A stretch of 64,000 nucleotides of DNA from Dehalococcoidia bacterium (GCA_021295955.1 JAGWBJ010000002.1:62001-126000); one strand, 5' to 3'; numbered from the stretch's first letter, positions 42,003-50,370 are shown. Notes: generated from the letters alone by a model not told the origin. A program made the numbers and translations.

Positions 42003-43646
42003 TCACCCACCCTGGCCGGACTCAAGCTCCTCCACCACGCCGTCGACGTACATGATGCCCAGGGCTTCCACCACGCTCCGCTCCACCGCCTCTGCCTGGG
42101 CCTCTCCGACACGGGCAGCCACGCGTCCCAGGATGTCGCCCACGCTGGTCTTGCCGTCCACCATGGACACCACCACCGCCACCAGGTCGCTGCAGGGAAT
42201 GCCCTCGGGCCGGTCCGGGGTGGTGACGACGTAGCCCCACTGGAACTCGCCCTCCCCCACCACGGGCTTCCGCCGGAGGGCGGCGCCCCCGGACATGCGG
42301 GGCACGGACCGGCGTATGGCCTCACCCGACAGCTCTCCCTCCAGGCGGGCGCGACGCGCGACGCGCATCCCCTCGACTTGTCGAAGCCCCTGGATGAATC
42401 CCCCGGGCGGCTGGCCGTACCCCAGGACGGTGCGCTCGTATCCCCGGGCCGGCTGGCCCGCAACCGCCCGTACGAAGGCCTCCCGGTCCGACCCGCTCTC
42501 CACGTCGCCCACCATTCGCCTCGCCTCCCAGAAGTAGGACTCGGCGGTGCGGTTGCTGTGGTAGAAGAGGCGCGCCAGCTCACGAAAGTGGGCGTACTCC
42601 CGATAGTACAGCTCCCGGTAGACCGACGCGGAGGCCCTCCCAAGGTCGGGGTCCCTGAGACTGGTCACTACGTAGGCGGCCGCCAAGACTCCCGAGGTCA
42701 GGGCGAGGTGGACCCCCGAGGAGAAAAGGGGGTCGACGAAACAGGCCGCGTCCCCGGCCAGGACGTACCCGTCGCCCGCGAACCTCTCTGCCGCATAGGA
42801 CCAGTCCCTGGCCACGAAGGGGCCCAGGGTCCTGGCGGCGGAGGCGAGCATCTCCCTGGTGTGGGGCGCCGCCGAGATCTGATCAGAGAAGAACCCCTCC
42901 GCGCCCCTGTCCCGGATGCCCCGCTGGGCCGCCGCGCTGTCCACCACCACACCCACGCTGGCCCAGCCCGTGTGGAGGGGGATGTTCCAGAACCAGCCCG
43001 AGGGGTAGGACTCGATGAAGATGTTGTTCTCGTCGGGCGGGGGCAGGCGTTGGGCGCCGGTGAAGTAGGAGTACACAGCCAGGTTCTGAAATGATGAGTC
43101 CCAACGCCGCAGGTCGAGCCGGCCGGCCAGCAGGCTGGCCTGCCCGCTGGTGTCCACCACAAAGGGGCCCCCGGCCGCTCCAGGCCGCCCGTCGGGCCCC
43201 GTGTAGGCGACGCCCGTCGCCCGGACGCCCCGGAAGAGCACGTCGGTGACCCTGTACCCCTCCCTGACGTCGACGCCGTTGGCCCGGGCATTCTCCAGCA
43301 ATAGCTGGTCGAAGCGGGGACGCCACACCTGGTAGGAGTGTGGGTAGCGCCGGTTGCTCTCGCTGAAATACCAGCTCCACGGGGCCCGGTCCCGGCCCCA
43401 TACCATCGTGGCCCCCCACTTGGGCAGGAACCCCTCGGCCTGGACCGCCGGCAGCACTCCCAACTCCTCCAGAACGGGAAGGCTGGAGGGTAGGAGGGAC
43501 TCTCCGACATGGTGGCGTGGGAACCGGTCCCGCTCCAGGAGCAGGACCCGGAGTCCCTTCCGGGCCATCATGGTGGCGGCGGTGCTGCCCGCTGGGCCGC
43601 CGCCAACGACGATGACATCGGCCGCGAGTTCCGGAGTCGCGCTCAT
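42003..43646 (-). CDS. Flavin-dependent halogenase-like FAD enzyme with extra C-terminal domain
   Basis: A 547-residue FAD enzyme of the halogenase / geranylgeranyl-reductase superfamily. FAD motif VVGGGPAGSTAATMMARKG (residues 13-31) and HHVGESLLPSS follow. Lys76 lies in GFLPKWGATMVWG, where halogenases of the CmlS/PltA type keep a catalytic Lys. The WxWxIP halogenase signature appears as GWFWNIPL (218-224) and the FxPxSxG motif as FVDPLFSSGVH (303-313). Residues about 470-547 form a small domain with KTSVGDILGRVAARVG, similar in feel to PqqD/winged-helix modules. It could halogenate a free or carrier-bound aromatic substrate, or be a monooxygenase that retains the motifs. Confidence 0.75.
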   Translation of the reverse strand: MSATPELAADVIVVGGGPAGSTAATMMARKGLRVLLLERDRFPRHHVGESLLPSSLPVLEELGVLPAVQAEGFLPKWGATMVWGRDRAPWSWYFSESNRRYPHSYQVWRPRFDQLLLENARANGVDVREGYRVTDVLFRGVRATGVAYTGPDGRPGAAGGPFVVDTSGQASLLAGRLDLRRWDSSFQNLAVYSYFTGAQRLPPPDENNIFIESYPSGWFWNIPLHTGWASVGVVVDSAAAQRGIRDRGAEGFFSDQISAAPHTREMLASAARTLGPFVARDWSYAAERFAGDGYVLAGDAACFVDPLFSSGVHLALTSGVLAAAYVVTSLRDPDLGRASASVYRELYYREYAHFRELARLFYHSNRTAESYFWEARRMVGDVESGSDREAFVRAVAGQPARGYERTVLGYGQPPGGFIQGLRQVEGMRVARRARLEGELSGEAIRRSVPRMSGGAALRRKPVVGEGEFQWGYVVTTPDRPEGIPCSDLVAVVVSMVDGKTSVGDILGRVAARVGEAQAEAVERSVVEALGIMYVDGVVEELESGQGG

Positions 43647-43712
43647 TCCCCGTTCAGGGCGGCCCGCCAGTCCCTGTGACGAGGCAGGGAGGGGATGGGG
43701 GGATGGGTCCCC

Positions 43713-45017
43713 TTAGCCCGCTGCACCGTCTTCCGGCGCAGCCTGGCCTGCCTCACCCCGGTGCGACCCGGCGCCGTTGCCCGAGGGCACGGCCTCGGGG
43801 GGCTTCCCCGTGGCCGGGTCCACCTCGAAGGGGCCGGGAAGGTCCAGCTCCTTGGCTATCTCGCGGACCGCGGGGATCACCTCCTGCCCCATGAGGCGCA
43901 GGCTCCGCATCGCGTCGTCGTGGCTCATGGCGCCGTCCCCGTCCCACAGGAAGATACTGCCGGGGCGCAGGTACTCCAGCACGTGCCGGATCTTGGGGAT
44001 CACCGTCTTGGGAGTGCCGGAGATGATGGTGTAGTCCTCTACCTGCTGCTCGTAAGCAAGACCGTAGGAGCCGCCCCGGGCCCTGGTGGCGACGAGCTGG
44101 GTCGACAGCCTCCGGGTGCGGGAGTTGAGGCCGGGCAGGTGCAGCAGCGCCGGGTTCAGGGTACCCTCGTTCCCGGCCAGGAACGGGTTGCTGGGCCCCT
44201 GTACGAACTTGCGCCCGGCCTGTTCGGCGAGCTCCTCCGTCTCGTCCACGTGGACCTTCCACAGGTAGCCCAGGTTCTGAGGGCCCGACTCGTATCCCAG
44301 CTCGGCGGCGGTGTCGTGATATAGCTGGTAGGCCTCCCGGGTGGGGTCGAGCTGGGTGGAGAGCATGACGTAGGGGATGCGCTTGTTGGCCGCCCACACC
44401 AGGGAGTCCTTGCTGACGACCCCCGGCAGCCATATGGGCGGATGGGGCTTCTGGTAGGGCTTCACCCACGGGTTCACGTGGCGGTACTGGTAGTGCTTGC
44501 CCTCCCATCGGAAGGGCCCCGGCGTCGTCCAGGCCTTGACGATGAACTCGTGGGCCTCCTGGAACCGCTCCCAGTTGTAGTGGGGCGGGGCGTTGTGGGC
44601 CACGCTCTCCCTTCCGGTGCCCCGCACCCAGCCGGACACCAGCCGGCCGTGGGAGATCATGTCGATCATGGCAAGCTGCTCCACCAGCCACAGGGGGTCG
44701 TCCCAGATGGGAATGATGTTCCCCAGCAGCACTATCTTGGCCCGGTTGGTCACCCGCGCCAGGATGGAGGCCTCCACGTTCATGGCGCCGCCCATGCAGA
44801 AGGGGGTGCCGTGGTGCTCGTTTAGCACCAGGCCGTCGAAGCCCATCTCCTCAGCGTATATCTTCTCGTCCAGGTACCGGTTGTAGAGCTGGGCCCCGAT
44901 CTCCGCGTCGTATATCTCGTTGCTGACCGTCAGGTCCATGATGGGCTTGCCCGTCGAGCCGAAGTAGCCCGAGCTCGGGTCCTGATAGGGACGCTCGGTG
45001 AAGTATCCTATAAACAT
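43713..45017 (-). CDS. LLM-class flavin-dependent oxidoreductase, long form
   Basis: A 434-residue LLM enzyme, about 100 residues longer than the others. ATG 45017 follows AGGAGGTCAGAG, a very strong site. Landmarks: FIGYFTERPYQDPSSGYFG, EKIYAEEMGFDGLVLNEHHGTPF, RAKIVLLGNIIPIWDDPLWL, HGRLVSGWVRGTGRE and KPHPPIWLPGVVSKDSLVWA. The NEHH pair and the WVRGTGRE loop place it in the alkanal-monooxygenase-like group. The last 35 residues are Pro/Gly/Glu-rich. Oxygenation of an aldehyde, alkane or sulfonate is possible; the substrate is unknown. Confidence 0.85.
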   Translation of the reverse strand: MFIGYFTERPYQDPSSGYFGSTGKPIMDLTVSNEIYDAEIGAQLYNRYLDEKIYAEEMGFDGLVLNEHHGTPFCMGGAMNVEASILARVTNRAKIVLLGNIIPIWDDPLWLVEQLAMIDMISHGRLVSGWVRGTGRESVAHNAPPHYNWERFQEAHEFIVKAWTTPGPFRWEGKHYQYRHVNPWVKPYQKPHPPIWLPGVVSKDSLVWAANKRIPYVMLSTQLDPTREAYQLYHDTAAELGYESGPQNLGYLWKVHVDETEELAEQAGRKFVQGPSNPFLAGNEGTLNPALLHLPGLNSRTRRLSTQLVATRARGGSYGLAYEQQVEDYTIISGTPKTVIPKIRHVLEYLRPGSIFLWDGDGAMSHDDAMRSLRLMGQEVIPAVREIAKELDLPGPFEVDPATGKPPEAVPSGNGAGSHRGEAGQAAPEDGAAG

Positions 45018-45080
45018 CTCTGACCTCCTACCGAGGATGTCATTCTGGACTAGACCCGGGGACCCGGCCGGGCAGGGCTC

Positions 45081-45884
45081 CTAGCTCCCGGACAGGAACC
45101 CGTCCACCAGCCTCACGAACTCCTCGGGCCTCTCCAGCTCCGGGCGGTGGCCGCAGCCGTCCAGCACTTCCAGCCTGGACCCGGGTATCGCCTCACGGTA
45201 CGCCTCGCCCACGCTGAGGGGGACGATGGGGTCTTGCTTGCCCCACAGGACCATGGTCGGGACCGTCCTGGCCCTTCGCAGCAGGTAGGGAAGGGCGGGG
45301 TCGTACATGTACGGCTTCCAGGTCAGAAGGCTGCTCTGCTGCCGGGCCACCTCCCACGCCTCGACCTGCTCCGGCGTCGGGTCGTCAGGGCACACCCGGT
45401 CGAACTCCGGAGTGGCGGCCGGGTCCAGGACCGCGTCGGTGATGTACTCCCGGGCGGTGGAAAGGAACATGTCGTACACCTCCCCAGAGGGAGGAAGGAT
45501 GCCCGGCGAGCCCACCAGCACCAGCCTCTTGAACTGCCGGGGGCACATGGCGGCCATCTCAGCGGCCAGCCAGCCTCCAAGGGATAGGCCCACGACATTG
45601 ATGCCGGCGAGCCCAAGGTCGTCCAGGGCGTCCAGGTACCAGCCCGCCATGTCCCGGACGCTCCTGATCCACCCCAGGTGCTCGGAGGTCCCGTACCCCG
45701 GGTGGGACGGTATGAACAGGGTATACCGCTGGGCCAGGGCTTCATGGTGGCGGAGCCACGTGTGGTGCCCCATCTCGTCGTGGAGCAGTAGCAGGGGCTC
45801 TCCGGAGCCGCCCTTGACGAGTTGGACCCTGCTGCCGGCCAGGGTCGCCGCCTCCTCGGTCCATGTCTGGGTGCCAGCGGTCAT
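45081..45884 (-). CDS. Alpha/beta hydrolase
   Basis: A 267-residue alpha/beta-hydrolase-fold esterase or C-C hydrolase. Catalytic triad: Ser101 in VVGLSLGGWLA, Asp218 in LWGKQDPIV, His246 in GCGHRPELERPEEF. An oxyanion-hole motif LLLLHDEMGHHTWL lies near residue 31-44, replacing the usual HGxG with HDEMG. ATG 45884 has GGAGG upstream. A promoter lies at 45924-45952. Substrate ester or ring-cleavage diketone not known. Confidence 0.85.
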   Translation of the reverse strand: MTAGTQTWTEEAATLAGSRVQLVKGGSGEPLLLLHDEMGHHTWLRHHEALAQRYTLFIPSHPGYGTSEHLGWIRSVRDMAGWYLDALDDLGLAGINVVGLSLGGWLAAEMAAMCPRQFKRLVLVGSPGILPPSGEVYDMFLSTAREYITDAVLDPAATPEFDRVCPDDPTPEQVEAWEVARQQSSLLTWKPYMYDPALPYLLRRARTVPTMVLWGKQDPIVPLSVGEAYREAIPGSRLEVLDGCGHRPELERPEEFVRLVDGFLSGS

Positions 45885-45923
45885 GGATGGACGCCTCCGC
45901 CGCGGGGCTCGGTGGTTGGCACG

Positions 45924-45952
45924 ACCATACTACGCCCCCGAGGTGGTGTCAA
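45924..45952 (-). promoter_or_regulatory. Putative promoter of the alpha/beta hydrolase
   Basis: Minus-strand TTGACA (45952-45947), 17-bp spacer, TATGGT (45929-45924), 39 bp before the ATG at 45884. It abuts the stop of the upstream cupin gene. Confidence 0.5.
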
Positions 45953-45953
45953 A

Positions 45954-46409
45954 CTACGCCTGCTCCGCGTAGTTGTGGAAGTGGCCGAATTCGACGAGCT
46001 TCAGGTCCTCGTCGCCGGTGTTCAGCCACTGGTGGGTCGAACCCGGGCTCATGTGGACGAAGTCCCCGGGGCCGAACTCCTCCTCCCGGCGCTCCCCATC
46101 CTGCTCCCATATCATGGTGGCCCTCCCGGAGAGGATGTAGAAGAAGATGTCGTAGTAGGACATGTGGGTATGCCAGGCCTCGCCGCCGCCGTGTCCAATG
46201 GTCTTCCTCCGGGCGAACACCGCCTCGTGGACTGGCAGACCGCGCCTGGCGCCCTCCTCGGAGTCGGGGGTGGATATGGCGACCGGCGTATCGCCCAGGA
46301 TGGCCGTACCGGTGGCGTAGGGCGCCTGGATGATTCCATCGGGCGTCACGGGCTCCTCCCGGATGTCCGATCCGTGGACTATGGTAACCGGCGGCAGTGA
46401 GTGGCCCAT
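45954..46409 (-). CDS. Cupin-domain protein
   Basis: A 151-residue cupin. ATG 46409 is preferred because GGAGG sits 6 nt upstream; a TTG two codons earlier is also open. Metal ligands are in good order: His80 and His82 (EAWHTHMSYYDIFF) in motif 1, and His126 in SPGSTHQWLN in motif 2 with GPGDFVHM before it. Such proteins are dioxygenases, isomerases or sugar-binding regulators. It has its own promoter at 46445-46473 and is followed immediately by the hydrolase promoter. Confidence 0.85.
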   Translation of the reverse strand: MGHSLPPVTIVHGSDIREEPVTPDGIIQAPYATGTAILGDTPVAISTPDSEEGARRGLPVHEAVFARRKTIGHGGGEAWHTHMSYYDIFFYILSGRATMIWEQDGERREEEFGPGDFVHMSPGSTHQWLNTGDEDLKLVEFGHFHNYAEQA

Positions 46410-46444
46410 GTGCAACCTCCATCGACGGGGCTGAATCCAACCGA

Positions 46445-46473
46445 ATTATGGGTCCGGCCGGGGGAGGTGTCAA
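46445..46473 (-). promoter_or_regulatory. Putative promoter of the cupin gene
   Basis: Minus-strand TTGACA (46473-46468), 17-bp spacer, CATAAT (46450-46445), 35 bp before the ATG at 46409. Confidence 0.55.
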
Positions 46474-46560
46474 CGAAGGGGATGCTCCCGTGTTGGGCGC
46501 CGGGCGCCGCTGATAGACGTGCGCCGGGCCAGGTGGTCGGCGGCGATGTGGGCAAAAGAG

Positions 46561-46584
46561 AAGAGGGCCGTCGGGCCCTCTTTT
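46561..46584 (-). terminator. Rho-independent terminator of the tRNA cluster
   Basis: Perfect 9-bp hairpin AAGAGGGCC (46561-46569), 4-nt loop, GGCCCTCTT (46574-46582). Read on the minus strand it is followed by CTCTTTT, fitting termination of the tRNA transcript 15 bp after tRNA-Trp. On the plus strand a shorter T-run also follows, so it may act in both directions. Confidence 0.7.
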
Positions 46585-46598
46585 CAGCATGCAGTTGG

Positions 46599-46673
46599 CA
46601 GGAGCGGGAGGATTCGAACCCCCGACCACCGGTTTTGGAGACCGGCGCTCTGACCAGACTGAGCTACGCTCCT
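46599..46673 (-). tRNA. tRNA-Trp (anticodon CCA)
   Basis: A full cloverleaf on the minus strand: acceptor AGGAGCG pairs with CGCTCCT, the D-arm starts TAGCTCAGTCTGG, the anticodon loop CTCCAAA gives CCA, and the T-arm holds GGTTCGAATCC. The 3' CCA is encoded at 46596-46598. Confidence 0.95.
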
Positions 46674-46682
46674 AGAAGATGG

Positions 46683-46756
46683 TACCCCTGGAGGGACTCG
46701 AACCCCCGACGCGCGACTTAGGACGCCGCCGCTCTATCCAACTGAGCTACAGGGGC
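46683..46756 (-). tRNA. tRNA-Arg (anticodon CCT)
   Basis: Minus-strand cloverleaf with acceptor GCCCCTG/CAGGGGT (first pair is G-U). The anticodon stem GCGGC/GTCGC holds loop GTCCTAA, anticodon CCT, decoding AGG. The T-arm is GGTTCGAGTCC. CCA is encoded at 46680-46682. The gap to tRNA-Trp is only 6 bp. Confidence 0.95.
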
Positions 46757-46767
46757 ACGAAGTTTGG

Positions 46768-46840
46768 TGGAGATAGGGGGGCTCGAACCCCCAACCTCGG
46801 CATTGCGAACGCCGCGCTCTCCCAGTTGAGCTATATCCCC
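46768..46840 (-). tRNA. tRNA-Ala (anticodon CGC)
   Basis: Minus-strand cloverleaf. The acceptor GGGGATA/TATCTCC contains G3-U70, the alanine identity element. The anticodon stem CGGCG/TGCCG holds loop TTCGCAA, anticodon CGC, which decodes GCG. CCA is encoded at 46765-46767. It is the promoter-proximal tRNA of the three. Confidence 0.93.
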
Positions 46841-46894
46841 TCATCTACCGAACATGGGTACCGAACACGGGACGGCAGGGGCCTACCACAAAAT

Positions 46895-46922
46895 GCTATA
46901 TCAACGGGAGCGGGCGTGTCAA
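46895..46922 (-). promoter_or_regulatory. Promoter of the three-tRNA transcript
   Basis: Minus-strand TTGACA (46922-46917), 16-bp spacer, TATAGC (46900-46895), about 55 bp before tRNA-Ala. It lies in the gap after surE. Confidence 0.6.
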
Positions 46923-46941
46923 GCTGACAGAGGCCCCGGCA

Positions 46942-47733
46942 CTAGCCCGCATCGTCCGCCCCGCAGCCGTTCCAACCCCCGAACAGGTCCTGGATTTCGG
47001 GCATGCGCTCCACGTCGGTCATCGACGCGTACAGCGGGGTTATCGAGACCAGGTTGTGCCTGACGGCCCAGATGTCCGTGTCCTCTCCCTGGTCACGCTG
47101 CACCGGCCGGTTCCTGAACAGCCGGTAGTAGGGGCGGCCGCGCTCCTCGCTGTCCTGCACCGTTTCCGTGTAGCTGCGCCCGCCGAGCCTGGTCACCCGC
47201 ACCCCCTTGATGCGGTCCGCCGGCTCGTTGGGCAGGTTGACGTTTATCAAGGACGGTGGAATCGCGGCCCCGCCGGCCAGCCGTCGGGCCAGGTGGCCGA
47301 GGAGGTCCGCCGCCACCTCGAACCGGGTCTCGGTCACCGCCCCAACGGAGACGGCCAGCGAGGGCAGGCCCCGGAAGTATCCCTGGAGAGCCGCGCCCAC
47401 GGTCCCGGAGATCAGCACGTCCTGTCCCAGGTTGGAGCCCGAGTTAATCCCAGACACCACCAGGTCCACCGGCCCCACCAGCTTCTCCAGGGCCAGCACG
47501 CAGCTATCGGCCGGGGTGCCCTGCACGGAGTAAGCGGCGACGCCCTCCAGCTCCACCGCCGGCCGGACCCGGTTGGCCCTGATGGGCGCGTGGAGGGTCA
47601 GAGAGGAGCCGACCCCGCTCTGCTCCCTGTCCGGCGCCACCACGAAGACGTGGGCCAGGCCGGCGAACGCCCCGGCCGCGGCCCACAGGCCCGGGGCGTC
47701 GATGCCGTCGTCGTTGGTGACCAGCACCTTCAA
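46942..47733 (-). CDS. surE: 5'/3'-nucleotidase SurE
   Basis: A 263-residue metal-dependent nucleoside monophosphatase. The N-terminus MKVLVTNDDGIDAPGLWA carries the family's NDDG metal site. APDREQSGVGSSLT, VVSGINSGSNLGQDVLISGTVGAA and INVNLPN follow in order. It starts at TTG 47733. A 17-bp tandem repeat (47731-47764) covers the start and duplicates both the GGAG ribosome site and the TTG. It lies 60 bp downstream of cysK on the same strand, so the two are probably co-transcribed. Confidence 0.93.
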   Translation of the reverse strand: MKVLVTNDDGIDAPGLWAAAGAFAGLAHVFVVAPDREQSGVGSSLTLHAPIRANRVRPAVELEGVAAYSVQGTPADSCVLALEKLVGPVDLVVSGINSGSNLGQDVLISGTVGAALQGYFRGLPSLAVSVGAVTETRFEVAADLLGHLARRLAGGAAIPPSLINVNLPNEPADRIKGVRVTRLGGRSYTETVQDSEERGRPYYRLFRNRPVQRDQGEDTDIWAVRHNLVSITPLYASMTDVERMPEIQDLFGGWNGCGADDAG

Positions 47734-47764
47734 AGCGGGGGCTCCGGCAAAGCGGGGGCTCCGG
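47731..47764 (-). repeat. 17-bp tandem duplication over the surE start
   Basis: Two perfect copies of CCGGAGCCCCCGCTTTG on the minus strand (47764-47748 and 47747-47731). Each contains GGAG and a TTG. The upstream TTG (47750) opens a 6-codon frame whose TGA (47732-47730) overlaps the surE TTG (47733-47731). Confidence 0.8.
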
Positions 47765-47793
47765 CGCCTGCCCGAGTCCCGGGCGTGGGGAGG

Positions 47794-48708
47794 TCACATG
47801 GGGAAGTTGACGTAGCGCTCCCCCGTATCGGCCAGCACGGTGACGACGGTGCTTCCGCGGCCAAGCTCCGAGGCAGTCCTGATGGAGGCGACCACGTTGG
47901 CCCCCGACGAGACCCCCGCCAGGATGCCCTCCTCCCTGGCAAGGCGCAGGCACATGGCGTTGGCGTCCTCGCCGGTGACAGCCACTATCTCGTCGGGCAC
48001 GGCCCGGTCCAGCAGGGGAGGATGGAAGTCCGCCCCGATCCCCGGTATCGTGTGGAGGCCGGCGACGCCCCGGGAGAGCACCGGCGACGACGCGGGCTCC
48101 ACGGCCACGATCTTCAGGGACGGGTTCTCCTTCTTCAACCGCTGTCCCACGCCCGTAAGGGTCCCTCCGGTGCCCACCCCGGCTACGAAGGCGTCGATCC
48201 TGCCCTGGGCGTCCCGGAGGATCTCCGCCGCAGTCGTCTCCCGGTGGACCCTGACCACCGACGGGTCGTTGAACATGTCCAGCACAGTGCAACCGGGGTT
48301 GGCCGCGGTATATGCCCGGGCCGCCTGTTGGGCGCTGCTCATGCCCTGGTACGCCGGAGTGAGGCGGATGTCGGCCCCGTAGCGGGCCAGGAGCCTGCGC
48401 CGCTCGGCGGGGGCGTTCTCGGGCATGAAGATTACGAGACTGTAGCCCCGGACGGCGGCGACCATGGCCAGGGAGACGCCGGTGTTCCCGCTGGTCACCC
48501 CAACGATGACGTCGCCTGGGCCCAGCCCCTTCTCCCGCTCCGCCGCCTCCACCATAGCCAGGGCGACGCGGTCCTTGACGCTCCCGGCGGGGTTCAGACA
48601 TTCCATCTTACCCAGCACCCTGGCGTGACCCTCGGGCACGACACGCCGCAGCCTGACCAGCGGTGTATCTCCTACCACATCAAGGACATTGTCGGCGACC
48701 TTGGCCAT
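47794..48708 (-). CDS. cysK: Cysteine synthase (CysK/CysM family)
   Basis: A 304-residue PLP enzyme that forms cysteine from O-acetylserine (or a related activated serine) and sulfide. The PLP-binding lysine is Lys45 in LNPAGSVKDRVALAM. The substrate loop VTSGNTGVSLAMVAA, the phosphate loop FVAGVGTGGTLTGVGQ, and EPASSPVLSRG are in place. ATG 48708 follows GGGAGG. The promoter is at 48742-48770. Cystathionine beta-synthase or CysM activity cannot be excluded from sequence. Confidence 0.9.
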   Translation of the reverse strand: MAKVADNVLDVVGDTPLVRLRRVVPEGHARVLGKMECLNPAGSVKDRVALAMVEAAEREKGLGPGDVIVGVTSGNTGVSLAMVAAVRGYSLVIFMPENAPAERRRLLARYGADIRLTPAYQGMSSAQQAARAYTAANPGCTVLDMFNDPSVVRVHRETTAAEILRDAQGRIDAFVAGVGTGGTLTGVGQRLKKENPSLKIVAVEPASSPVLSRGVAGLHTIPGIGADFHPPLLDRAVPDEIVAVTGEDANAMCLRLAREEGILAGVSSGANVVASIRTASELGRGSTVVTVLADTGERYVNFPM

Positions 48709-48741
48709 CAGGCCTCCCTACGGCGCCCGGGTCAGGGAGGC

Positions 48742-48770
48742 ATTGTGGCACACGGTAGGTGGAGCGTCAA
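48742..48770 (-). promoter_or_regulatory. Promoter of cysK-surE
   Basis: Minus-strand TTGACG (48770-48765), 17-bp spacer, CACAAT (48747-48742), 33 bp before the cysK ATG. Confidence 0.55.
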
Positions 48771-48887
48771 GGCAAGCGTTCGCTGCACGGAGCATGGCAT
48801 GCAAAGCCCAGGTAAACGCGTTGCCTGCCATGTCACCGCGGTGGCGGATTCCGGTGGCCATCATGCGTGGGCGAAGCGCGCAAGCGG

Positions 48888-50033
48888 CTACGGGACCAGG
48901 AAGGGTAGGTGGGTATTCTGGAACTGGGCCAGCTCCTCTTCGGTCATGCAACTGAAGACCTTCAAGCCGTCTTCGACCAGCTCCAGGTACTCCTCGTCAG
49001 TCAGCCCGCCGGGGTCCGCTGCGGCGGTGCGAGCCAGCTCGATGTAGTGGCTGTGACTACCAGCAAATTCGATCATACATGCCCGTGAGTCGTCGCTGGC
49101 GGCGCCTAGCCCGTTCGCCAGAATCCCTCCCGTGATACGGTTGAGGCTCTCGGGCGACATGCATTCCGTCACCTGAGGCGGCGCGTCCCGCAGCTCTCCG
49201 CCGGCCACCGAGGGTAGGCCGGCAATCATGGAGAACATGGGCCCCGGAAGGTTGGCTTTCAGGCACTCGACATCGGTCTCGGTAAGGGCATCGATGAGGT
49301 CCTGCCCGGAGAAGGGGGCGACCTCAAGCGAGGAGGATATCATGGCCACCGAGAACCCCGCCTTTTCCCTGGTCTCAAGGCACTCGTACATGTCCAGAAT
49401 GATCGAGTGGACCTGCGCGGGATGGGCGGCGTCTGGTTGCTTCCCTTCCACGCCGAGGGCTACGTAGACCATTTCAGGATGGTCCCGGGAAATGTCCGCG
49501 ACGCACCCCAGGGAGTCTTCGGCCCATCCACCTAGCTGGGCGCTCATCAACGCAACACCCAGGACCACCAGGTTGTCGTCCTGCAGGCAGCCGGCGAAGA
49601 GCGCCTTTGCGTCCGGATTGCCAGCCGCCACCATCAGAGGTGCGCCCTGGAACAGGTCGTACCTTGCGCCCATTGCCGAACCGATACAGGAAGCCTCGGC
49701 CTCGGAGATACGGGCGACCAGCTCTTGACCGGTGGTGCTCGAGGTTATTCGCAGGTCCTCCAGGGCCTGGGGCGCTTGCATGGGCTCCGGCGTCGGCGTG
49801 GCGGTGGGAGCGGGCGTGGGAGTCGGTTCCGGGGTGGGGGTAGGTTCCGGCGTCGGCGTGGCTGTGGGGTCGGGAGTGGGAGTGGGTTCCGGCGTCGGGA
49901 TAGCGGTGGACGCGGGAGTAGCGCTGGGTTCAGGGGTAGCGGTCGGGTCCGTGCCGCAGGCAGTCAGGACCACGACGGCGAACAATACGGCAGTAGCTCC
50001 GAGCCATCGAGTCCTGAGGATGGGTAGGCCCAT
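48888..50033 (-). CDS. Lipoprotein with Pro/Thr-rich linker and unknown Cys-containing domain
   Basis: A 381-residue surface lipoprotein. ATG 50033 is chosen because it gives a clean signal peptide (hydrophobic core 11-25, lipobox VLTAC with Cys26) behind AAAGGA; the longer open frame upstream is not protein-like. Residues about 27-88 are a low-complexity Pro/Thr/Glu/Ala linker. The rest is a helix-rich domain in which a short unit recurs: a Cys-containing helix following [56 protein letters not shown] and [12 protein letters not shown]. At least eight cysteines are spread over it. I do not recognise the family. Confidence 0.75.
   Translation of the reverse strand: MGLPILRTRWLGATAVLFAVVVLTACGTDPTATPEPSATPASTAIPTPEPTPTPDPTATPTPEPTPTPEPTPTPAPTATPTPEPMQAPQALEDLRITSSTTGQELVARISEAEASCIGSAMGARYDLFQGAPLMVAAGNPDAKALFAGCLQDDNLVVLGVALMSAQLGGWAEDSLGCVADISRDHPEMVYVALGVEGKQPDAAHPAQVHSIILDMYECLETREKAGFSVAMISSSLEVAPFSGQDLIDALTETDVECLKANLPGPMFSMIAGLPSVAGGELRDAPPQVTECMSPESLNRITGGILANGLGAASDDSRACMIEFAGSHSHYIELARTAAADPGGLTDEEYLELVEDGLKVFSCMTEEELAQFQNTHLPFLVP
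49775..49950 (-). repeat. Low-complexity Pro/Thr linker-coding repeat
   Basis: Imperfect tandem repeats of an 18-24 bp G/T-rich unit (plus-strand view) encode the [15 protein letters not shown]-type linker of the lipoprotein. Such tracts are prone to length change. Confidence 0.7.
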
Positions 50034-50073
50034 CTTTGTTGTCCTTTCTTGAGGGGCACTAGACTTCCCGGGG

Positions 50074-50103
50074 ATTCTACTCCCCGAATAACAATCGTTG
50101 CAA
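50074..50103 (-). promoter_or_regulatory. Putative promoter of the 381-residue lipoprotein
   Basis: Minus-strand TTGCAA (50103-50098), 18-bp spacer, TAGAAT (50079-50074), 40 bp before the ATG at 50033. Confidence 0.45.
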
Positions 50104-50370
50104 ATCGTGCCCAGCCTGAGCTTGGAACCAAGTGCCTGACCCAAAGGAGCGCGCAGGCCCCGGTGGAGGCAGACCTGGGGAGGGCTGTCCAGAACTGCCC
50201 GGTAACCGCACCGGCGCTCCTTGAAGTCGCTTCTCGCCCTACTATACCATCTCCGGCAGCGGGAAGCTCCGACGGGCGCCATCGATGGCGCCTCTTGGTC
50301 ATCCACGCAGGGAGACGTTGCACAACCCTCGCATGTCACCCCGAACGTAGCAAAGCAGTCTACTCCCCAC

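Noticed and set aside
49775-49950. G-rich repeat as a regulatory or recombination element
   Set aside because: It is fully explained as coding sequence for the Pro/Thr linker of the lipoprotein.
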